Shown piece by piece: positions 21,201 through 29,145 of a stretch of DNA of 64,000 bases. How positions within the stretch are numbered: the stretch's first letter is position 1; each line of letters opens with the position of its first letter. The stretch is from Acidimicrobiia bacterium (GTDB lineage Bacteria > Acidobacteriota > Terriglobia > Bryobacterales > Bryobacteraceae), in the NCBI GenBank assembly GCA_016871315.1, contig VFZE01000033.1, forward strand, positions 1-64,000. The letters are read 5' to 3'. A program made the translations under genes and the position numbers. Under the pieces are notes generated by a model, which saw nothing but the letters and a program-made list of their open reading frames with translations, had not been told where the DNA came from and did no database searches.

Positions 21201-21703
21201 CGCGTATCGATCACCCCCGGCAGCAGCCGCAACAGTCCCAGGTAATCGCGCCCTTTCAGCGAGAGCCGTTCATACTGCTGCGTGTTGATCAGCCCGCTGC
21301 GCTCGGCGCTCTGCGTTTGCAGCCGCGCTGCTTCCGCCTCCACCGATATCGTCTGCGTCAGCTCGCCGATCTGAAGCTGGATCTGGCGGACCACAACTCT
21401 CTCGGTCGCCGTCAACACGATGTCGGTCTTTTCATATTTCTGAAATCCGGCGTGCGTGACGGTGATCTTATATGTACCGGGCAACAACTGCGCGAAGACG
21501 AAATCGCCCATGGTGTCACTGTTGCTCTCACGGCTCTGCCCAGTACCCGTGTTCAGCAATGCGATCCGCGCGCCCGCAATCAGGTTGCCGGAGGGATCGG
21601 CGATGGAACCTGTGATCTGGCCCGTCAGACCTTGCCCCCACATCGCGTGGCAGAACAGCACGAGACACATTGCCGTGATCAACAGACGTGATTGGATTCG
21701 CAT
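18254..21703 (-). CDS. TonB-dependent receptor, Oar-like, with carboxypeptidase-regulatory domain
   Basis: A 1149-residue outer-membrane protein. It has a signal peptide (MRIQSRLLITAMCLVLFCHA), then a beta-sandwich carboxypeptidase-regulatory domain at about residues 25-110 (GQITGSIADPSGNLIAGARI, GTYKITVTHAGFQKYEKTDI). A plug domain follows (LSLKGRDYLGLLRLLPGVID) and then a long beta barrel ending LALKFYF with a terminal aromatic residue. Such receptors are abundant in Acidobacteriota and probably import large organic substrates; the ligand is unknown. The divergent DUF1080 gene starts close upstream. Confidence 0.9.
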   Translation of the reverse strand: MRIQSRLLITAMCLVLFCHAMWGQGLTGQITGSIADPSGNLIAGARIALLNTGTGQSRESNSDTMGDFVFAQLLPGTYKITVTHAGFQKYEKTDIVLTATERVVVRQIQLQIGELTQTISVEAEAARLQTQSAERSGLINTQQYERLSLKGRDYLGLLRLLPGVIDTRNREAPGWNNLGGITINGNRSGTTNLTLDGISSLDTGSMGGPYLAPSVDAVGEVKVLLTNYQAEYGRSSGGTVNAVIKSGTKDFHGVAYYFKRNEAFNANEFFRNRDGLGKPRYRFDYPGYNIGGPLLIPGLNKNRDKLFFFWSQEFLPRKYPTRVGRLTYPTAEERRGDFSQTLDQNSRLIPIWDPLNNRTPFAGNIVPASRIDSAGQKLLGIFPLPNTVDPARSFNNVFQSVTDQPRDEDILRIDWNVGPKTIFYARGIRNYEAFKGDFNFVLASNVWPQFPIDYSIQSAGLVSTLIHTFRPNLVNEFTFGVNRALQLVSPLNQAGLDSNDRNKLNLNLPQFFPQSNPLSLIPNATFGGVPNAPQFNIEQRFPFFGTNNIWNWSNNLSWIRGPHNLKFGFYIERTSRNAARATAFNGTFDFGRNVNNPLDSNYAFSNALMGIFNSYTESDSHPHGHARYKNYEFFVQDNWKVNRRLTLDVGLRFYFIEPTFSSGDTLSVFDQATYDPARAPRLIEPYRATPTAARMGRNPATGAVVPEVLIGTFAPGSGQFFQGMRQFQERVLETPPMKVSPRFGFAYDVFGNGKMAIRGGFGIFFDRFNDDQVIIFVEQPPNVITSSVNHSTIRNLLSSPLNQSPTGVNAIQRSYDPPTVYNWSLGIQRDIGFGAVLDVAYVGSVGRHLLHRRSLNATPYGTNFLPSSNDPTVNRPLPVNFLRPIRGFGDIQYAEFASTSNYHSMQTQLTKRFGRGLTFGATWTWSKAMDLVDGNNNAVNPFLNFRSRNYGKAGFDRTHNFAGHWSYALPQLSKGWSNSFTRQAFDGWEVSGIASFVSGSPTGVGYALVQAADLTGASGAGVDSRINVSGSAILPKSERTVTRHFRTDVFAPPTQAELGIGNAPKDVFRGPGFNNWDISIFKNFRLGANEARRLQFRLETYNTFNHTQFNGVDTTARFDAQGRQVNTRFGEYNNSQDARRIVLALKFYF

Positions 21704-21798
21704 GATAGATTCCTTACCCCGTTGCGCATTCTCCCCGGAACGGGGAGTAACAAGGATTATATACTGTGCTGGAAGCTATGACAAAGGAGTTTTCCGCC

Positions 21799-22575
21799 GT
21801 GACGCAATCTGCCCTTCCCCTCACACTGGCCGGCGCCGTGCTTGCCTCCGCCCTTCTCTGGCTAGCCCCACCCGTGAGCGGCCAAGACCCTGCGCGCAAG
21901 GGCGCCAAGGGCGGCGGCTTCCGCGGCCCGGACCCCTTGGTCCTCGACCATCACGAGGGTTTTGAATCCATCTTTGATGGCACCAGGAAGAATTGGGACG
22001 GCGACAAGGATTTCTGGAGAGCCGAAAACGGCCTGCTGATCGGGGAATCGACACAGGCAAAACCCCTCACGCGCAACACCTTCATCATCTGGCGAGGCGG
22101 CAAGCCGGCCGACTTCGAACTCAAACTCGAGTACCGCATCAACTCCACCAACAGCGGCGTGCAGTACAGAAGCGTCGAACTGGCCGAGGCCGGGCCCTAC
22201 GTCATGAAGGGCTACCAGGCCGATATCGACTTCAACAACACCTATACCGGCCAGCTCTATGAAGAGCGCGGCCGCGGATTCCTCGCCATGCGCGGCCAGG
22301 CCACCCATATTGAGGAGGGAAAAAAGGCGCGCATCATCGGCAACCTCCGCGCATCCGACGAGCTGAAGGCTCAGATCAAGCCCGAAGATTGGAACCAGTT
22401 GCACATCATCGCCCGCGGCAACACCCTGGCGCACATTCTGAATGGCCACCTCACCAGCTTCACCGTCGATGACGACACGCCGAACCGGTCCCTTTCAGGG
22501 CTGATCGGGTTCCAGCTCCACGTCGGTCCGCCGATGAAGGTGGAATTCCGCAATATCTGGCTGAAGCAGCGCTAG
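21799..22575 (+). CDS. Secreted DUF1080 (3-keto-disaccharide hydrolase-type) protein
   Basis: The GTG at 21799 is preceded at 9 bases by AAGGAG (21784-21789), so it is preferred to an ATG at 21778 or GTG at 21766; this gives 258 residues. A signal peptide is present ([20 protein letters not shown]). The DUF1080 fold follows: [40 protein letters not shown], and [11 protein letters not shown], ending [11 protein letters not shown]. Some members of this family hydrolyse 3-keto-glycosides; others only bind sugars. It may act with the neighbouring receptor in sugar uptake, but that is inference. Confidence 0.85.
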   Translation: MTQSALPLTLAGAVLASALLWLAPPVSGQDPARKGAKGGGFRGPDPLVLDHHEGFESIFDGTRKNWDGDKDFWRAENGLLIGESTQAKPLTRNTFIIWRGGKPADFELKLEYRINSTNSGVQYRSVELAEAGPYVMKGYQADIDFNNTYTGQLYEERGRGFLAMRGQATHIEEGKKARIIGNLRASDELKAQIKPEDWNQLHIIARGNTLAHILNGHLTSFTVDDDTPNRSLSGLIGFQLHVGPPMKVEFRNIWLKQR

Positions 22576-22576
22576 G

Positions 22577-23329
22577 TCACACCGAGGTCATCCGGCGCGC
22601 CGCCGTGAAGGAAATTTCGGCGGCCACGGCACTACTGGCCGGTGCCAACGCCGTGTGGATCTCCACCGCCCCCAGCAACTGCACCAGCGTTCGATACACA
22701 AGAAAAATCCCGATCATCTCGAGCGTCTCCTCCATCCCCGTGCTTAACCCGTAGGCCCAGGATTGCCGTGAAACATCATCCAGCAATCGTCCTCCCACCA
22801 TCTCCAATCCGAGCGCGCCGGCGCAATAAGCGAAGCCCGCCAGACCGAACCCGTTTCTAGCCGGCATTGGCAGACGATACCACCAACGCGTGTAGACGGC
22901 CACGAATGCGCCTATAAAGATGAGACCCGGAATTACCCACGTGAAGCGGAAGTGCCCCTCGGACGGCAAAAACGTCTGCAACCTCGGAACCAGAAACTCA
23001 TGCAAGGACGCCGCTTCATCCAGAGACATCAGCAGGAAGATGACTGCCAAGCCGCCCCAGTACCGGTGACCCAGGTCCCCTTGCGCCTTGCGGCCCCCCC
23101 AGACCACACCCGCCAGCAGGGAGCATAAGCCGAGGCCCATCGTCGAAAACCATGTAGCAGGATTGTTCTCTTCGTCCAGATTTGCGTACTTGTGGAAGTA
23201 GCGTTGTTCGCCTGTGAACTCCCTCGCCGTCATCCCAGCCAGATGGAACAGTGCAAATAGGACAATCGCAAAACCCATCCAGCGCACCGAGCGCTTCAGC
23301 AACGGCAGAACGTCCAATTCTGTTTTCAT
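22577..23329 (-). CDS. Unknown polytopic membrane protein
   Basis: A 250-residue protein with about six to seven hydrophobic segments (for example WMGFAIVLFALFHLAGMTAR, YWGGLAVIFLLMSLDEAASL, WVIPGLIFIGAFVAVYTRWW, MEETLEMIGIFLVYRTLVQL). Conserved-looking acidic positions (SLDEAASLHE, GMEETLEMIG) lie in or next to membrane segments. No family was recognised. It converges with the DUF1080 gene, one base between stops. Confidence 0.7.
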   Translation of the reverse strand: MKTELDVLPLLKRSVRWMGFAIVLFALFHLAGMTAREFTGEQRYFHKYANLDEENNPATWFSTMGLGLCSLLAGVVWGGRKAQGDLGHRYWGGLAVIFLLMSLDEAASLHEFLVPRLQTFLPSEGHFRFTWVIPGLIFIGAFVAVYTRWWYRLPMPARNGFGLAGFAYCAGALGLEMVGGRLLDDVSRQSWAYGLSTGMEETLEMIGIFLVYRTLVQLLGAVEIHTALAPASSAVAAEISFTAARRMTSV

Positions 23330-23544
23330 TTCGATAACAAGTAGCGCGGCTATTTTTGCCCTGATCTCAATAAACCCATGAATTGCTATAGAGTTGCAAG
23401 CAATGGCGCGGTGGGACGCAACATCCGGTAAGTGAATTAAAGTAAAAGCCTTAGCCTTTTCCTAAAGTGTTTCCCCTATCCGGACGATACCTTTCCAGCG
23501 AGAAGTTTCGATGCCGCAACCGACTGTTAGAGAGTGAATACCTG
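23330..23544. other. Intergenic region before the amidase gene
   Basis: About 215 bases between divergent genes; A+T content is higher than in the flanks. The amidase frame stays open upstream to 23467 but the text there (SGRYLSSEKFRCRNRL) does not look like a protein N-terminus. No recognisable regulator site or RNA. Confidence 0.35.
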
Positions 23545-24717
23545 ATGGCGGGTGAGTTCGACCTATGGGAAGAGATCCAGCGCCAGGAGTCGAAAATCCA
23601 ATGGCTGGCCGGCCGGCATACCGATCCGGTCAAGCGATTGCGCTATCTTCGCAAGGCTACTGCGATCAAAAGCCGGCCCAAGCGATGGAAAACGGCCGCT
23701 TTGACCATGTTCCTAGTGCTCCTGATCGCGCCTGTTTATCACGCGACCGATTCCCGGCGGCAGACCCAGCCACTCATGGGGCGCGAAGTTCCTCCGCCAC
23801 AATTCCATCAGCCGCCCGACCAGGTGGCCGAGGTCTGGCTGGTAGAGAGGAAGGCGGCATACGAGGTCTACAGCAACGGGCTGCGGATCGAAACTGGCAA
23901 CAGCATTCCGCACGACAAACGCAGCTACGCTTCGGTATCACGCTCCAGCGGAAGATTACGCACGGACGGAGTTCAGCCCGCAGGGATTGTCTACCACACG
24001 ACGGAAAGCCATATCACGACATTCGAGGAAGGCAACAATGCCCGGCTTCAGCGCGTAGGGCAGTGGCTGGTGGAGTACGTGAAACGTCAGAGAAGTTATC
24101 ACTATGTGGTGGACCGGTTCGGACGGGTGCATCGGGTGGTGGAGGAGGAATATGCGGCCGATCATGCCGGCGGCTCCATGTGGGCCGATCAGGATCGCAT
24201 CTATCTCGGACTCAACCACAGTTTTCTAGGTGTCGCGCTGGAATCGCAGACCACGCCCGGAGCCGACATGGCGGAAGGGATCACCGATGCTCAGTTGCAC
24301 GCCACCAAGGTGCTGACGGAAATGCTGCGCTCCAAGTACGGCATCCCCTCGGGCAACTGCGTGACGCATGCGCAGGTATCGGTGAATGCGCGCAGCTATC
24401 GCATCGGCAACCACACCGATTGGGCGGCGAATTTCCCCTACCAAAGAGTCGGCTTGCCGGACAACTACCAATTGCCGCTGGCGAGCATGGTCTTCTACGG
24501 GTTCGGGTACGGCCAGGAGTTTGTCGACGCCACTGGGTCGCGGATGTGGAACGGTCTGGCGAAATCGGAGGAGCACATGCGGCAATCCGCCGCCGGGCAG
24601 GCGATATCGGTGCCCCAATACCGCACCAAACTGCAACAGCATTTCCGGCAGCAGATGGCCGAGCTGCCGGAGTCACCCGGTACCGGAAAACTACGGACGG
24701 GCAGAAGAACTCGTTAA
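23545..24717 (+). CDS. Membrane-anchored N-acetylmuramoyl-L-alanine amidase (Amidase_2 fold)
   Basis: About 390 residues from the ATG at 23545 (MAGEFDLWEEIQRQESKIQW). The N-terminus is a charged cytoplasmic part of about 50 residues with a likely helix, then one membrane segment (AALTMFLVLLIAPVYHA). The external part holds an Amidase_2/PGRP-like domain: PAGIVYHTTESH with the first zinc His, YHYVVDRFGRVHRVVEEEYA, YLGLNHSFLGVALE, and NCVTHAQVSVN ... GNHTDWAANFP. It probably cleaves the amide between MurNAc and the stem peptide. The actin-like gene follows after 22 bases in the same direction. Confidence 0.78.
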   Translation: MAGEFDLWEEIQRQESKIQWLAGRHTDPVKRLRYLRKATAIKSRPKRWKTAALTMFLVLLIAPVYHATDSRRQTQPLMGREVPPPQFHQPPDQVAEVWLVERKAAYEVYSNGLRIETGNSIPHDKRSYASVSRSSGRLRTDGVQPAGIVYHTTESHITTFEEGNNARLQRVGQWLVEYVKRQRSYHYVVDRFGRVHRVVEEEYAADHAGGSMWADQDRIYLGLNHSFLGVALESQTTPGADMAEGITDAQLHATKVLTEMLRSKYGIPSGNCVTHAQVSVNARSYRIGNHTDWAANFPYQRVGLPDNYQLPLASMVFYGFGYGQEFVDATGSRMWNGLAKSEEHMRQSAAGQAISVPQYRTKLQQHFRQQMAELPESPGTGKLRTGRRTR

Positions 24718-24739
24718 AGGAACGGGAAAGGAAAGCAAG

Positions 24740-25744
24740 ATGAAACAACAAGAGGAATCGATCCGCACGGTGGGACTGGACGTAGGAACCAGCCGCATCG
24801 TCACCGCGTGCTGCGACGGCGCCGAGCGAGGTTTTGAAAGCCAGTTGAACGCCTTTGTCCGCATTCCCCACGCCAAGATGGCCGAAAGCATGCTGCACAA
24901 GGAAAACGTGCCTTTCCAAGTGCAGCGCGATACCATCGTCATCCAAGGCAACGAGGCACAACGTTTCGCCGACCTGTTCCACCTGGAAACCAACCGCCCG
25001 ATGACGCAGGGCTTTTTGGATCCATCGGAGGCGGAAAGCGTGCCGATGGTCAAGAAAATCATCGAAACAATGGTCGGCAAAAGAAACGGCTCGCGCCCGA
25101 GGGTCTGCTTCAGCGTTCCCGCCGCGCCGCTGAATGCCACCGAATCGTTGACCTACCATGAGGCGACACTGCGCCAGACGTTCGACGAGCTCGACTACGA
25201 AGTCCGCAGTATCAACGAAGGACTGGCGGTGATTTATTCCGAGCTGGAAGACACCAACTATACCGGCATCGGCATCAGTTGCGGCGGTGGCCTCTGCAAC
25301 GTGGCCCTGGCCTATTTGTCCATGCCGGCACTGAGTTTCAGCATCCCCAAGGCCGGCGACTTCATTGATTCCAGCGCCGCCAGCGTCACCGGTGAACTGG
25401 CAACCCGCGTGCGCATCGCCAAGGAAGCCACATTCCACTTCAATGGACACTTCACCGACAAGCTGCAGCAGGTGCTTACGGTTTACTACGAGGACATGAT
25501 CCACGCCTTGATCGCAGCCATGAAGGACGCCTTCAGCAACGCCAAGCGTATGCCCAAACTCGCCAAGCCGATTCCGATGGTGCTGAGCGGCGGCACGGCC
25601 AGCCCCCAGGGATTCCGCGACCGGTTCGAGAAGCTACTCCGGGCCAGCGATTTCCCGATCGAGATTTCTGAGATCCGGCTGGCTCGCGATCCCATGACCG
25701 CAACCGCAAATGGCGCTCTTGTCGCAGCCTTAACAGAGATGTGA
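24740..25744 (+). CDS. Divergent bacterial actin-like ATPase (FtsA/MreB superfamily fold)
   Basis: A 334-residue protein, ATG at 24740 preceded by AAAGGAA. The actin-fold nucleotide motifs are visible: phosphate 1 TVGLDVGTSRIVTACC at about residues 10-25, phosphate 2 GIGISCGGGLCNVALAYLSM near residue 175, and the adenosine motif PMVLSGGTASPQGF near residue 277. It lacks obvious signatures of MreB, FtsA, ParM, DnaK or EutJ and has no C-terminal amphipathic helix that I can identify. It may polymerise or act as a regulatory ATPase. Coupling with a cell-wall amidase suggests a role in placing or controlling peptidoglycan cleavage (inference). A strong terminator follows. Confidence 0.7.
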   Translation: MKQQEESIRTVGLDVGTSRIVTACCDGAERGFESQLNAFVRIPHAKMAESMLHKENVPFQVQRDTIVIQGNEAQRFADLFHLETNRPMTQGFLDPSEAESVPMVKKIIETMVGKRNGSRPRVCFSVPAAPLNATESLTYHEATLRQTFDELDYEVRSINEGLAVIYSELEDTNYTGIGISCGGGLCNVALAYLSMPALSFSIPKAGDFIDSSAASVTGELATRVRIAKEATFHFNGHFTDKLQQVLTVYYEDMIHALIAAMKDAFSNAKRMPKLAKPIPMVLSGGTASPQGFRDRFEKLLRASDFPIEISEIRLARDPMTATANGALVAALTEM

Positions 25745-25774
25745 TTCCCTCGATTTCTGCTGTCGGTCTTTCCC

Positions 25775-25802
25775 AAAGGCGCCCTTCGGGGCGCCTTTTT
25801 TT
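25775..25802 (+). terminator. Strong rho-independent terminator
   Basis: AAAGGCGCCC and GGGCGCCTTT form a perfect stem around a TTCG tetraloop, followed by a run of T. It ends the amidase/actin-like transcript and isolates it from groES-groEL. Confidence 0.95.
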
Positions 25803-25846
25803 ATAAAAAATATTTTCTTTTGTTTCAACATGATACATACAACTTT

Positions 25847-25873
25847 CTGGCACTCCACGAAAGTTTGTGCTAA
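25847..25873 (+). promoter_or_regulatory. CIRCE-like HrcA operator before groES
   Basis: CTGGCACTC, then 9 bases, then TTGTGCTAA. The CIRCE consensus is TTAGCACTC-N9-GAGTGCTAA; each arm matches at 7 of 9 positions and the 9-base spacer is exact. It lies about 75 bases before the groES ATG. A plausible promoter (CTGGCA, 18 bases, TAATAC) overlaps the element, so bound HrcA would block it. hrcA itself is not in this window. Confidence 0.82.
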
Positions 25874-25948
25874 TACTGATATACGGGCCACGGTGCTACC
25901 GCGGCCGAGACTAAACTGCACAGAAGTTCCACCCATGGAGGTTAACCA

Positions 25949-26266
25949 ATGGCAATGAAGATTCGCCCGCTCTACGACCGCATTGTGGTCAAGCGGATCG
26001 AAGAAACGGAAACCGTCAAAGGGGGCATCATCATCCCCGATTCGGCGAAAGAAAAGCCGCAGGAAGGCGAAGTGGTTGCTGTCGGCAACGGCAAGCGCCT
26101 GGAAGACGGAAAACTGGTTCCGCTGGACGTGAAAGTCGGCGACCGCATTCTGTTCGGCAAGTACTCCGGCAACGAGATCAAGATCGAGGGCGATGAGTTC
26201 CTCATCATCCGCGAGGATGAGATTCTCGGCGTGCTGGAAGGCGGGTCGAAGAAGGCGAAAGCCTGA
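25949..26266 (+). CDS. groES: Co-chaperonin GroES
   Basis: A 105-residue GroES ([20 protein letters not shown]) with the mobile-loop region [20 protein letters not shown] and the conserved C-terminal [14 protein letters not shown]. It caps the GroEL chamber. A GGAGG site precedes the ATG. groEL follows after 38 bases. Control by heat shock through the upstream CIRCE-like element is likely. Confidence 0.98.
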   Translation: MAMKIRPLYDRIVVKRIEETETVKGGIIIPDSAKEKPQEGEVVAVGNGKRLEDGKLVPLDVKVGDRILFGKYSGNEIKIEGDEFLIIREDEILGVLEGGSKKAKA

Positions 26267-26289
26267 GTCGGCGGTCGAAAGAGTTTTGA

Positions 26290-27936
<1,647 letters not shown>

Positions 27937-27967
27937 TCCTTCCGCCTCGGGTTTTTACTACCAAACG

Positions 27968-27997
27968 AGCCGCCCCCACGCGGGGCGGCTTTTTTTT
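27968..27997 (+). terminator. Rho-independent terminator after groEL
   Basis: AGCCGCCCC and GGGGCGGCT form a perfect stem around a short loop, followed by eight T. It ends the groES-groEL transcript. Confidence 0.93.
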
Positions 27998-28061
27998 GAC
28001 GTAGAATATGAAAACCTCCTGCTCAGGGGGAACACAGATCAAGTTTGCGAGGAACATACCC

Positions 28062-28457
28062 GTGAAGTTCACCCGATTCTTACTGGCCGCATCCCTGGTG
28101 GCCGCAATTAGTCTCAGCTTTGCCTCCGAGGACGCGCCGCCGGAGCACAAGAAGTGGATGAAGGACCTCGGCTCCGCAATGGGCCAGATCCGCAAGGGCG
28201 TGGAAGTGGAAAAGAACGCCGCGCAGATGGCCGCCATCATGCCGGAAGTGACTGCTTTCTGGGCCAAGCGCACTTCCGACGTAGCCGCCAAGTCGTGCAC
28301 GGATAGCGAGAACGGCGCCAAGCAGGCCGCCGCAGCAGCCAAGGCCGGCGACGCCGCCGGAGTCACGGCTGGCATGAAGCTGGTCGGCGCTGGTTGCAAG
28401 GCTTGCCACGACGTGCACCGCGAGAAGATCTCCGACACCGAGTACAAGATTAAGTAA
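28062..28457 (+). CDS. Cytochrome c' family protein
   Basis: The GTG at 28062 is preceded by GAGGAA at 7 bases and starts a normal signal peptide (MKFTRFLLAASLVAAISLSF), so it is preferred to the ATG at 28008; this gives 131 residues. The mature part is helical with a single heme-binding motif CKACH near the C-terminus (GCKACHDVHREK), as in cytochromes c' and b562-like four-helix bundles. A periplasmic electron carrier or gas-binding heme protein is likely. Its end overlaps the opposite-strand FGE-like gene by 8 bases. Confidence 0.85.
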   Translation: MKFTRFLLAASLVAAISLSFASEDAPPEHKKWMKDLGSAMGQIRKGVEVEKNAAQMAAIMPEVTAFWAKRTSDVAAKSCTDSENGAKQAAAAAKAGDAAGVTAGMKLVGAGCKACHDVHREKISDTEYKIK

Positions 28458-29145
28458 GCAGCCGCACCCAGCGGAAGCCGTAGTCGGCGTACTCAAACTC
28501 CGGCGGAATGGAGGAGCGCGCCGCGCAGCGGCTGACTTTGATGTGGTGCCTCCAGGAGCCGCCGCGCGAGGCACGGCGGCTGCCCGATTCCGGTCCGCTT
28601 GGATTGCGCTCCGGAGAGATCGAGTAGAAATCCTTGCCGTACCAGTCCAGGCACCATTCGTGGACGTTCTCGCCGATATCGAACAGGCCGTAGGCATTGG
28701 GCGGGTCAAGCGCCACCGGCAACGGTCCTCTCACCTCCCGCACCCAGCGGCGGCGATACGGCTCGTGTTCGGCGGGCGGCGTGGCGCCCCGGACGTAGAG
28801 AGCATCCTCTTCTCCGCCACGCGCCGCGCGCTCCCATTCAGCCTCGGCCGGCAGGCGGTAGTTGCCGCCCGTCGATTCCGACAACCAGCGGCAGTAGGCG
28901 TCAGCGTCATGCCAGCTCACCGCAACCACCGGTTGCTCCGGATGCTGAAACTCCGGATCTGACCAATGCTTCGGGGGACGGCGGCCGGTAGCACTCAGAA
29001 ACAACGCGTACTCGCGGTTGGTCACCTGCGCCGCACCCATTTCGAATGCGTTCACCCAAACACGGTGAACGGGTTTCTCCTCGTCGCGGCCCGTCTCACA
29101 TCCCATCCGGAACCAGCCCTCCGGAATGGCGACGGCATCGCTCAA
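28450..29145 (-). CDS. Formylglycine-generating-enzyme-fold protein lacking the catalytic cysteines
   Basis: A 231-residue FGE-sulfatase (SUMF1-like) domain: RMGCETGRDEEKPVHRVWVN, VTNREYALFL, VVAVSWHDADAYCRWLSEST, YRLPAEAEWERAARGG, ENVHEWCLDWYG, and SRRASRGGSWRHHIKVSRCA ... SIPPEFEYADYGFRWVR. In true FGEs two copper-binding cysteines lie between GGS(F/W) and RCAARS; here that segment reads WRHHIKVS with no Cys. It is therefore unlikely to make formylglycine for the sulfatase at 7826-9316. It overlaps the penicillin-acylase gene by 4 bases (same operon) and has no signal peptide. Confidence 0.85.
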   Translation of the reverse strand: MSDAVAIPEGWFRMGCETGRDEEKPVHRVWVNAFEMGAAQVTNREYALFLSATGRRPPKHWSDPEFQHPEQPVVAVSWHDADAYCRWLSESTGGNYRLPAEAEWERAARGGEEDALYVRGATPPAEHEPYRRRWVREVRGPLPVALDPPNAYGLFDIGENVHEWCLDWYGKDFYSISPERNPSGPESGSRRASRGGSWRHHIKVSRCAARSSIPPEFEYADYGFRWVRLLT

